From Chionoecetes opilio (Eukaryota; Arthropoda; Malacostraca; Decapoda; Majidae), in NCBI GenBank assembly GCA_016584305.1, contig JACEEZ010015203.1:28501-92500 (forward strand): a stretch of DNA of 64,000 bases, given 5' to 3'. The notes beneath the pieces were generated by a model. The model searched no databases, was not told where the DNA came from, and saw nothing but the letters and a program-made list of their open reading frames with translations. Below, piece after piece: positions 23,545 through 33,584 of the stretch (the stretch's first letter is position 1; each line of letters begins with the position of its first letter). Made by a program: the position numbers and the translations under genes.

Positions 23545-26500
23545 ACATCTTCAATCCTCCAATGGAATATTCGTGGATTACGTGCAAATTGGGGGGAAAA
23601 CTAGTCCTTCTCATCAACGAGTTGGACCAGAAATTATCTTTTTACAAGAAAAATGATAGGGCAGGGAAGGTGTCTTGCCCGACAGGTTTTATACCTGTCC
23701 ACACACCACCTCCAGCAGGTGGTGGCTTTAGTGGTGGTTGTGGCCTTTACCATCGTCGGGATTTTCCCCCCTTAACTGTCATCCCGCTGCAATCACCCTT
23801 GCAGGCTGTAGCGGTCGTATCCATCTGCACAAGACCTACACTGTCTGCTCAATATATCTACCTCCAAATGACGACATCCTCTCCAAGATCTTGAGGATCT
23901 TATCCGCCAGCCTTCCCCGTCCATTTTTTCTCCTTGGAGACATGAATGGGCGGCATTTTCTGTGGGGGGATTCCACCAGAAATCGTCGCGGTGATTCTCT
24001 CGTAACTCTTAGATGGCAACAATTTAAAAATATATTAAACACGGGAGAACCAACACATTTCCATTCGCAGACGGGAACATTGACTGCTATTGACCTATCA
24101 CTCTGCAGTCCAAGGTCGCCCTCGACTTCTCATGGGGGGTGGCCGATTCTCTTCGGGGAAGTGACCATTATCCCATACTACTTAAAACAGTGTCCTCGCC
24201 CCCTTCCCCATGTCTCCCAAATGGTGCCTCCTCGTGCAGACTGGGAGGGCTTTCAAAAGGCTTGTGTTTTTGAACACATATAGATGACTTTCCAACAATA
24301 GATGAGGCCGTAGATTACTTGTGTCTCGAATCCATTTTGCAGCCTCGCTGAGCATCCCCCGCACATCTGGATCTTTCTCTCGCCGACCTGTTCCGTGGTG
24401 GACTCAGGACTGTACGGCAGCGAGGAGTCACTCCCGCCGTGCTGAGACGCAATACATTTCGCGGCCAACTTCAGTAGACCTAAAATATCTTTTTCACAGG
24501 TTAAGAGCTAGATACCGACGGGTTATGAAAGAGTCTCGTCACTCCTCTTGGAGGGCTTATATAAGTACGATCTGTGCATCTACCCCCGGTGTCCAAGGTT
24601 TGGCAAAGAGTGAGGAAAATGAAGGGGAAGTTTTTTCCCCTCCTCCCCCCCAGTTCTATCGATTAATGGAGACCCTGTGGCAGATCCCTTGACTGTAGCA
24701 GAGAATTTTTTTCCCATTTTTTGTCAGTGGCGCAGACGGGCCTTGCGTCTCCAAGTGCTAGGGACAGACTGCGACAAGAACAGAGAGGCATAGATTTTTC
24801 ATCCCGAGGCGGGGAATCTTACAATGTTCTTTTTTCACCTCGTGAGCTATGTCAAGCCATGAAAATTTGCGCTGACACTTCCCCAGGCCAAGATGATGTA
24901 CCATATGCGATGCTCTGTCATCTAAGAGATGAGGCTCTAGATTTCTTGTTGATATCTATAATAGGATCTGGATTGGAGGGAAACCCTTCCCCAAATAAAC
25001 TGGGGTGTGGCGGTTTTGGGAAACCCGATCCCTAAGCCTGGGAAGGACCACTCACTACCGACGAATTTCCGGGCCCATATCCCTAACTTCATGTGTGTGG
25101 GAAGTTATTCGAAAAAATGGTAAATAGTCGACTGGTATGGTTTTTTTGGGAAAGGGAAAACTTTTTTCTCCCTTTTTCAGTGTGGATTTCCCTAAGCATC
25201 ACTCTACTACGGAAGCGCTTATTTCCTTAGAGTCATCCATATGCGGGGCATTCGCCGTCGACAACACCATGTGACCATCTTTTTCGACCTTGAAAAGGCT
25301 TACGACACGGCTTGGAGACACGGTATATTTCAATCTCTGTATGAGTTCGGGCTAAGAGGTCGTTTGCCTGTGTTCCCCAGAGTTTCCTAGCCAACCGGGT
25401 TCTTAGAGTTCGAGTTGGCAACATACTGTCTTCTGAACACCCGCTTCCAGGTGGCATCCCCAAGGTAGCGTCTTGAGTGTAGCTCTGTTCGCTGTGGCCT
25501 CAATGGTATTGTTGATGTACTGCCAGAGGGGATTGTTAGTACATTATACGTGGATGATTTATCAATCTCTTTGCTGCTTCCAGGATGTCGTTGCAGAGAG
25601 AAGACTTCAACTGCTATTGATAAAGTTGTGAATGGACGACGAATCGTGGCTTCCGGTTTTCCTCCAACGAAGACTGTAGGGTCATTTTTGCAGAACCCGT
25701 GGGATTCATCCGACCCAGACTACATCTTTACGGGAAGAGAATACCATGTAGGGAAGAGACCCGGTTTTTAAAGGGCTCATTTTTGACAATAGACTGACTT
25801 GGGTGCCTCACCTGCGTGCTCTCAAACTGACTGTCTCGGGGCCATGGATCTACTGAAAGTTCCTCTCGCACACCAGCTGGGGGGCTGATCGCGCTACACT
25901 CCTCTATCTTCACCGCTCACTTATCCTTTCGAAGCTTGAAATGGATGTGAATGTACTCCTCTGCCACACCCACTCGACTGCGGATGCTGGATTCGGTACA
26001 TCATGCTGGTGTCCGTCTGGCAACCGGGGGTTCAGGTCATCTCCCATCCCAAGTCTATTGGTGGATGCTGGTGTCCTCCCATTAGATCTTCAACGCCAGT
26101 CCCTCCTGTTAAGATGTTGGTATCGCTCCAACGCCTCCCTGACTTTAATGCTTGCCGTGCTGTGTCTTGGATTTAGGATCGCAACTTTACCATGGGGGAA
26201 GAAGCTTTCCAAGCCCCCTTTGGTTTCCGATTGACAGCTTTATGGAGACGCTTTTCCTTCCCCGCTTTACGGATCTGCCCGCATAGGCCTACGACAGTCG
26301 GTCCATGGCTTTCTCCCAGAGTGTGCTTTTGCAAAAGCCTTCCGCTCTCAAAAGGGTCTTTACCTCCTCAGGCTGAGCGTGCCCAGTTTTTAGACCCCTT
26401 TTGCACACATCAGAGTTCGGTCCCTGTCTTTACTGATGGTTCCAAATCAGACGAAGGAGTTTGGGTACGGTGTCGTATTCCCATCGTTTAACAAAGGCGT

Positions 26501-27250
26501 CAGCCTTCCAAGTGTTCATCTGTTTTTACGGCTGAAATAAGTGCTATTTTTTATGCTCTCATGATTATTTTTACCCTTCCGGATGTTTCTTTTACAATTT
26601 TTAGGTGATTCTTGTAGTGCTCTTCAATCACTATGTAATTTTTTAAATCTCCCCATCCGCTGGTCAATGCCATCCTGAATGGCTTTATCTGCTCAAGAGG
26701 CGAGGCCGGGCGGTCAGGCCCTTTTTTTGGGTACCGGCACATGTAGGGGTTGCCGGTAATGAGGAAGCTGATGCCTTGGCAAAAGCTGGGAGCTAAAGAC
26801 CAGCTCTATCACATTTTGCAGTGCCGGCTACGGACCTACGCTCGGCAATCCATAGATCAGTTCACAACAGTTGGCAGAACGTTGGATTACTATAGGGCAA
26901 AAAAAAACTGCGCACCATCCGCCAAAGTATGAGGACTGGAGCTACTGCGGTCTCTCCCGGGGATGGGAGACTGCCTTGGCACGATTGCGTATTGGTCACA
27001 TCTATATACTCAGGGTTCCTCATGGAGGGGGGGCCAACCCTCCTTACTGTGATGATTGTTTGGTCCCCTTAACTGTGCGGCATTGCTGGTCGAGTGTCCA
27101 GTCTTGGGGACCTACGTGTGCAATTTTTGTCCCGGTGTCGAGGGTCGGACGGTGCTTACCGTCTCTCCCTGGCATGGGAAAGAGGTGTTTCTCTCCGGGA
27201 CATGAAGTCCATACATTATTGAGAAAGGGTGGCCTTCTCAACAAGTTATG
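23545..27250 (+). pseudogene. LINE L1a ORF2: endonuclease, reverse transcriptase, RNase H
   Basis: The endonuclease (nicks target DNA) is seen from about 23548, with GDMNGRHFLWGDSTRNRRG at 23938-23998. The RT, which copies RNA at the nick, has FDLEKAYDTAW (motif A) at about 25287-25320 and catalytic LYVDDLSIS (motif C) at about 25540-25566. RNase H follows, with VFTDGSKSDEGV at about 26430, TAEI near 26530, DS near 26605 and PAHVGVAGNEEADALAK at about 26727-26780, giving the expected Asp-Glu-Asp-Asp order. The C-terminus has CDDCLVPLTVRHC (about 27047). Ten or more frameshifts interrupt the frame, so it is a pseudogene as sequenced. Domain order and RNase H support the I superfamily. Confidence 0.85.
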
Positions 27251-27432
27251 ATGTTTTTAATATTAACTTATATTTTTTTAAAGGGACTTTGTTCTTTTAT
27301 GTATTTCGTAATTTTCAATATTTTTATTTTATCTTAATTTTTTTTTTATTGTTTTACTTTACATGCATCTTTTGAAGCAGGCGCAAAAACCCGCATTTTT
27401 GCGGCGCCTTAAAATTTAAAATCAACAATCAA

Positions 27433-27445
27433 TTTCCAAAATATT
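27433..27445 (+). repeat. Target-site duplication, right
   Basis: TTTCCAAAATATT, counterpart of 20761-20774. Confidence 0.8.
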
Positions 27446-29170
27446 GTATGATCCAAAATTGTTTTGTGGAACGACCTTGTGGTTGGGACCGTCTGTGGCT
27501 CATTACATTGACAAAAAAAAGCCTTTACGTAAAATTCCAAAACATTTCAGTCCAAAAATGTTTTCCAAAAACCTTTTCTTATGTTTGAGGCTCTTTGCTT
27601 CCCAGCTTTACATTTTTTAGACGCACATCAGGAAACATTTTTAAAACAGGTCTAGTGGGGGCCCCACAAAAGGCATTGGAAAGGGATTTTCTGATAGAAA
27701 AAAACCCAAAGTTCAATTTGCGTGCAGACTTTCGTTTGGGTCATTGCAAAAACCAAAACGGGCAACTGATTTTGTTTTTAAAATTTTGCGACAAGCTGTT
27801 AGGTCTTTGCGATTGTGAATTTCTCTTTATTTCAGATTAATCTCAAAAAAAAAAGGAAAAAGACCAATTTTGGGTTTTCGAGAGCTGTAGCTTTTCTAGT
27901 GATATTTTGGGAAAAAATAAGTGCTGTAATAGGGAAAATAAGTGTGTTATAGGAAATATAGTTTAATTTTGTATAGTATTAGAAATATGTAGAATATGGG
28001 AAAAAAAAAGAGAGGAGGAAAAAAAAATTTTGGATGGGTGGGGTGGGGAAAATAAATAGGTTTTTACTTCTAAAAAAAAAAACCCGTGTATGATATGGTC
28101 ATCGTGTTATTTTTTTGATTTTAGAGTCTTTTTTTTAGTATGATTTAGATATTTAGTTTTTTGGTTTTTTGAGAGAATTTAGACGGAAAATGGTGATAAA
28201 AAAAAATTTTTAAAATAGGCTGCGGTGTTTTAGAAACTGGATAATAATGCGTGTTTTTTTTTTGATTTACAAGAAAAAGGGTTTTTTGAGAGTTTTTTTA
28301 GGGTTTAAAGGGGAAATGGAAGAGGAAGGGACATTTATCGATGCCAGTAGAAGCAGAAAAAGGGTAAGTATAAGAAAAGATCTTCGTACTCTGGTAGGAA
28401 GAGCTCGTACCAAAACGCCTTGTACAACACGCGCACTTTTTGCCAGTGGTATAACAGGCGTCCAGTGGTTGCGTTCCTTCCAATCTGCGCATGGCCAGAG
28501 GACTGTGCTCTCGTTCGAGCGATGCCATGCCGCGCTAGATGTAAAATTTTCCTTTTTCTTTCATTATCCACCCGGTGGGGAGGTAAGAGCTCCCAGGTCG
28601 TGCTCCCCCCAGGGCCCGGAGGATATCCCCAGGCCTTCCCCCTTTTCGGAGACCCTATTTTGGGAAAGGGGTTTAGAAAAACTTTAATTTAGGTTAGGTT
28701 AGGTAGGCGCGGGATGGCACGGTCGACAGAGAGCAGTCCGGCGCTGCCAGTTGGAAGGTAGACGCTTTACCCTATGGACCCTCTTTATACCACCCCGGGT
28801 TTCGGGTCAAATGACCCTGAAACGCTTTTGCTCCCAAAAGATGGCGGAAAAGTGTCGTGTGAATGGCCCTTAAGGAAAAGGAGATGTGTTACTTTCTCCC
28901 TAAGATGATTATGATAAGCAATGAAACCTGACACACTATCATTATAAGCGCAGCTGACACGGGGGATAAATAATAGAGGAGGAACGGAATTTCCTTTTTT
29001 TCTTTTGAGGATGATAGTTGTGAGTTTCGAGTTCAGCTTCATTTGAGTCATTAATGTGTTCTAAATATTTTTTTGTTTATTTAATTTCATTTTTTTGTAA
29101 AAAATAAATTAGCAGGAAATTTGTGTCATATATATTATATTTTTAAATTTATTTTTTGGTAAAAAAAAGA
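27433..29170 (-). repeat. Tandem repeat R, copy 2, right part
   Basis: Continues exactly where 20774 stopped (CAAAATATT then GTA...), parallel to copy 3 at 41.69-42.47 kb and to copy 1 from about 17.5 kb. The part beyond 28.08 kb aligns with 18.25-19.45 kb (for example GAGTTTCGAGTTCAGCTTCATT in both) and is not present in copy 3, which is cut by LINE L2a. Confidence 0.75.
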
Positions 29171-29785
29171 AAATTTTTTTTTATATGTGGAATGCTGATT
29201 CAAGATTAAAAGTTATCTAGACTATATTATTTTAGCAAAGGGTTTGTACGATAATCTATCTGAAAAACGAAAATTTTGGGGGCTCGTACGATAAGGGGGG
29301 GTAAAAAAGTTCACAACCCTGTAAAAAACCCTTAGTTTTCCCCGAGCCGTCGGTGGGAGAGCACGCTCGCTCGTTGTTCCCCCTCGCTACCAGAAAACAT
29401 TCCCCCCCGGGGAAAAGTTTTGCGGGTGGTGTTTCACGGTTTTGCAGCACCTCTGCCTTGTTAGAGTAGCTAACAGACCCCAGGCCCAACCCCTGAAGGG
29501 TTGGGGCGCGTGGGCCCTTTTCTTACATGGGGGGGCCCCTTAGGGGGGTACGGGGAAAGGTCTGTGGAGAGGGGCCGCAGGACTTTAATGGGTCTGGGTT
29601 AGTCCGAGAGGGGCAGCGTCAGGGGGGTTTAAGTTTTTAGACGGCGGATTTTTAGCCCTCTGAGGGGTTTAGGATATTTGCGGAAATTTTACCACCCCGT
29701 CGGCGCTGTTTTTTCTCCCTTTGTGGAGTCTGTTTTGTTTGGTTTTTATTAAAACTTTATTTGTTGCCCCCTTTTTGCGTTATTT
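29171..29785. other. Unresolved, GC-rich with inflated homopolymers
   Basis: Nothing recognised. May be the 5' untranslated part of the retrotransposon suggested at 29.79-30.26 kb. Confidence 0.3.
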
Positions 29786-29789
29786 CTGA

Positions 29790-30262
29790 GTATGCCCCAC
29801 TCTAACGGAGGGCCCCAAATTCCACTCTCCCCGCCCCCGTCAGGAGGGGAAAAAATCGCCAGTATAGACAGTGAAGCTGATCGAACATCCCCGCAAGACA
29901 AGACAATCTGTTGCTTACACCACTCTTCCTGACGTCACCGTTGCCCTATCCCCCCCTCACCCTGGGAAGACCCCGCTCGCCCTGCTCCCCAAAGAAAAAC
30001 TGTGTCCCGGCTCCCCTTCTGCTGTTTGACAAATGTTTATTGCCCCGAACCTTTTAAGGATGATACACTGCCCCTTTCTTTTAAACCCCCCCGCAGACGA
30101 AACACCTCCACCCAAAATGTCGCTCCCCGTCGGGCCCCATTTCAACCCCCGTACCGTTCCCGCACTCCAGCACCCCGACCCCGCAAGAAGCTCCCACTCT
30201 CCTTTCCCCGGACCAAAATCCGGAGTTCGGAAAGGAGCGGGAATTGGCACTGCCCCGTCAAC
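29790..30262 (+). pseudogene. Possible LINE ORF1 start (tentative)
   Basis: An ATG at about 29792 opens a Ser/Pro/Gly-rich segment (MPHSNGGPQIPLSPPPSGG), then SIDSEADRTSP, with frameshifts beyond. The low-complexity Ser/Pro N-terminus after a GC-rich leader resembles ORF1 of I/Jockey-group LINEs such as L1a. No zinc knuckle or RT follows. Only the start of a copy may be present, or the call may be wrong. Confidence 0.25.
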
Positions 30263-30534
30263 GTTTTTAATATAGCCCGTTTAATGCTAAAATACATTCC
30301 CGATCATATTAATCTGGTCCCTTTAAAATTGATTTAAAAAAAAAACGGGTAAAACTTTGGGGAAAAAGTCCTTACCCCTATCTTTTTGTTCTTTCCCCCC
30401 AGCCAAAAAGCCCGGGGAACGGGGGGAATACGGGGTTTTTTGGGGGGGGGGGAAGCAAATATAAGTGATTATGGCTCCCCAAAAAAACACAAAGTCACTA
30501 TATGTAAAAAACAACAACCCAAACCTTTAAAACA

Positions 30535-30872
30535 AAAAATACAACCTAACCACAAAGTATACCTTACCTAACCTAACCTAACCTTAACCACAAAATATAC
30601 CAACCCAACCCCCCTTAAAAAACAAGTATACCTAACCCAAACCCAACCCAACCACAAAATATCCTAACCTAACTAACCACAAAGTATATCTAACCTAACC
30701 AACCCTTTAAACCCCAAAATAACCCAACTAACCAACCTTAACACAAAAATATACCAACTAACCAAAATTACCACAAAGTAACCTAACCTAACCTAACCAC
30801 AAAGTATACCCAACCTTAACCACAAAGATACCAACCTTAACCAAAAGTTTCCTAACCTAATCTAACCTAAAT
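30535..30872. repeat. CCTAA-based minisatellite (telomere-like)
   Basis: Repeated units of CCTAACCTAACC followed by ACAAAGTATA, about 22 bp each, with decay. CCTAA/TTAGG is the canonical arthropod telomere repeat. Here it is embedded in a longer interstitial unit, so it is not a telomere. Confidence 0.75.
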
Positions 30873-31485
30873 GGACTTTGAAATTTTTTTAGGCCCCAAT
30901 TTCTAGCGGCCCTTGGGTAACCAAGGTGAGCGCACGTGGAAACCCTTTTTAGATGTTAAATCAAAACATACAATACAGTGCGGTAGTTATTTCAGCAAAA
31001 CCGGAAGGATGAGTCCAAAATATTTCCAAAAACGTTATGTGCCTTTTTTGTTTTTAAAAATTTTGTTTTTTTCATGTAGGGGGCACAGGTTGGAATATTG
31101 GCATTGTACAGGGGCACGTAGGTTTGAGGGGTATTATGACCAAAAAAGGTGTTTTTAGTTGGGAACACTTGAAGGGGGGTTAAATTTCTCGTATTTAGTA
31201 GAGATGGAAAACTATTTTTTTGGATTGAGTTTTTGAGTGACTCAAAAAGAATGGGTATTTTGGGCACTCGATTCACCGGCAGTAGGTGCGTGGCGGTGCT
31301 GCCTGGATACTTTTGCCAGCGAGCCAGCTGTACTGAATTTGGTAATAAAAATTCACTACTCGTTCAACTGTCTTTTTTTTGAAACCGTAATTTGAACAAT
31401 TCAAGCTTTAAAACCGAGAATGTACCTGTCTGCGCGATTTGCACAAAAAACAGTAGTCGACGTGACTCGGCTGCATCGAGTAGCC
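30873..31485. other. Nothing recognised
   Basis: AT-rich with some inflated runs. No coding or repeat pattern recognised. Confidence 0.35.
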
Positions 31486-31489
31486 AGCG

Positions 31490-32225
31490 AGTATGGAGTT
31501 TTACCCAGACCACCCAGAGACAAAGGGCCGGGAATCGCCTGGACGTCACCCCAAGGATCCCACCCCCCTCCGCTCCCCCTAAAGGTTCCTACCAAAATAA
31601 AGTTTATCAGTAAAAATATATACGTTTTCTTTGGAAAAGTTTTTTTACAAATTTTCAAATAAAAACCGTAAAACACAAAGAAAAGCCATTTTGAGACTTT
31701 CAAGAAATATGCATAACTTAAAAATCTTCGCTAAAAGTTTTTAATTAAAGCTATTTTGAAAGTCTCATAATGGCATTTCTTTATGTTTTTACGGTTTTTT
31801 TTTTGATTATATTATAGACAACTTTAAAAAAAAAGTATAATTTTTTTATGATAAAAAATATATTGGTAGGAAAATACCCGATTTCATGATTTTTTTTTTT
31901 TTTAGTTAAGCAAATTATGCAGCCCCTAATTCATTTATCATAAAAGAAATATATCAAAGGAAAGCCAAAATTAAAATCCCCCCCTTTTATTGATATTTCC
32001 ATGTAAAAATTTTTTTTCGAGCAAAAAATTAAAGGCGAAAGTTTTAATTCAGCAATTTTTTGAAATTCTCATAATTGGGATTTTTTTTTGGGTTTTTTCG
32101 GTTTTTTATTTGATAAAATTTTAGAAAAACATTTCCGAAAATAACTGTATATCTTTTATACTGATAAACATTATATTAGGTAGGTAAACTTGTACGGGGA
32201 GCGGAGCGGGTGGTATCGAGACCAC
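31490..32225. mobile_element. Foldback-type repeat family F, copy 2
   Basis: Left landmarks (CTCCGCTCCCC, CCTACC, AGTTTATCAGTAAAAATA, about 31566-31620) recur inverted at 32145-32210 (ATACTGATAAACA, GGTAGGTAAAC, GGGGAGCGGAGCGG). An inner inverted pair lies at about 31665-31716 and 31752-31805 (CATTTTGAGACTTTCAA against TTGAAAGTCTCATAATGGC). No coding capacity. The family also includes 11.34-12.0 kb and the fragment at 38.2 kb. Confidence 0.65.
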
Positions 32226-32263
32226 CGAGAGACAAGGCCTGTTACATCGCCTGGTGAAAGGCT

Positions 32264-32273
32264 GTGACGTCAC
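32264..32273. promoter_or_regulatory. CRE palindrome GTGACGTCAC upstream of THAP exon
   Basis: The perfect cAMP-response-element core TGACGTCA lies about 150 bp upstream of the THAP ATG at 32422. It is followed by a CpG-rich stretch (CCCGCGCGCGCC). Two more copies of the same palindrome lie at 38256-38263 and 38319-38326. A promoter role is inferred from position only. Confidence 0.45.
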
Positions 32274-32421
32274 AGCATGAGGATCCCGCGCGCGCCACCG
32301 ATGGCCATGGCTCAGTCTATTGTGTCTACATACGAAGGCGGTCAGGGCGTGTGTATGTGGCGTACTTGTATCATTTTTGCTTTTGTTACGGCAGGAGCTA
32401 TTTTTCAAAGTTACCAGCAAG

Positions 32422-32570
32422 ATGCCGTCCTTGTGCTGTGTGCCCAATTGCAATGGAAACTACAGAAAAGGCCCCAGAGTGAGTATACTCTCTTTCCCAA
32501 GAGACAAGGTGCTTGCCAGCCAGTGGCTCAGATCAAACGGGACAATTTTTCACCGACGGCCAGTAGCAGG
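32422..32570 (+). pseudogene. THAP-type zinc finger first exon, frameshifted
   Basis: ATG at 32422 starts MPSLCCVPNCNGNYRKG, then ILSFPRDKVLASQWLR: the first half of a THAP domain (C2CH zinc finger, DNA-binding; Cys pair near residues 6 and 10, the Phe-Pro at about 25-26 and the invariant Trp at 35). After Trp-Leu-Arg the expected IKRDNFSPTASSR is found in another frame, so a small indel breaks the exon. A strong donor (AGG|GTGAGT) follows at 32571, in phase 0 with that second frame. THAP first exons ending just before the second Cys are common in transposons and host genes. The downstream partner is uncertain (see the 818-residue frame). Confidence 0.75.
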
Positions 32571-32848
32571 GTGAGTCTATGATTTTGTAGTATTTGTAGT
32601 AGCTTTATTAGCTAATAATAATGAAAGAAGTGAGACGGTAAGTCTAGCATATCTAGCATACTTATAAGGCATACCAAACGAAATATTTGTAGCATTACAA
32701 ATGGCGGATGCTATGTCACAACAAATATTACTAATATTTTGAGAATTATCATTTGTGTTGTGTTACGTTCATAATTCACCTCCGTCACAGCTAGTGGGAT
32801 CATGCTGCTTTGGCTGACAATGTTTTTGAACTAATGAAGGATTAGCAG

Positions 32849-33307
32849 CTGGCACTCGTGGAGAATGTGGTTCACGAATGTGGGTGTTTCGTGAAATATT
32901 GTCAGCGCGAAATCCTGTAGACCCCTCCATTCACCTCTCTTATTTCACTGGTTTTACGACTTAACTGCTGCCCTGATACATGTTACAAGCCACATAGAGG
33001 CACTAGCTTTCCATGAGAACACTTACAAGTAATAATAGTTACTCATAAGACTAAAATATTCACGTCAAAAGTAAAGCCTTTTCAGGTGTAGGTTTCAGGT
33101 TCAAATATCTTTTGTCTGAATACCAGTGCATCTAACTACTCTCATAAAATAATATGTATCTCAGAGTACTCTGTAACATTAGACCTGTTCAGAAAACAAT
33201 TTTTTCCTATTTTTATACCCTCCTGCACGGTTTCCAATGCTTTTTGACCTGGAAAAGTCGAAAATTACAACCATTATAAGCAAAAATGTCAGGAACTTTT
33301 GCCTCAT
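32849..33307 (+). repeat. Left inverted repeat of the 3.8-kb transposon
   Basis: Matches the reverse complement of 36381-36633, with an additional internal segment at about 32990-33180 flanked by GTTAC and GTAAC. Confidence 0.75.
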
Positions 33308-33584
33308 GAAGCATGAAGTTCTATTCTATACACGTTTTCTGAAACGCCAGTTTCGGAGCATTTTGATGTTTGTTTTCGCCTATTTTTTCACCAATAAATG
33401 GGCATAAGCAGGTTAAAGCAAGTAATTAGATGCTGACTGAAACATCAAAATGCATAGAAACATTTATGGAAATATTACATGTGATATTTACAGACAAATT
33501 TTCAAAAAAATTAAACTAAATATAATTTATTTCACTCTAGTCACAAATTCACAATGGTTTTAGCATGACATCTAATGGTCTGTT

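Larger units (their letters stand above)
20775..27432 (+). mobile_element. Full-length I-type non-LTR retrotransposon (LINE L1a)
   Basis: A 6.66-kb insertion that splits repeat R copy 2 at a defined point, with a 13-14-bp target-site duplication. It has a GC-rich 5' UTR starting CCCCGCTGTGGGGAGTCACC, an ORF1 with zinc knuckles, and an ORF2 with apurinic-type endonuclease, RT, RNase H and a C-terminal Cys/His motif. The 3' end carries a possible hairpin (GCAAAAA paired with TTTTTGC) and a short tail ATCAACAATCAA instead of poly-A. RNase H plus multiple CCHC knuckles places it in or near the I superfamily. Numerous frameshifts make this copy non-functional as written, though some may be consensus errors. 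Confidence 0.85.

Noticed and set aside
28690..28800. Second tRNA-like segment (AGGGTAAAGCGTCTACC on the minus strand)
   Set aside because: Box A-like only; no acceptable box B or acceptor stem.
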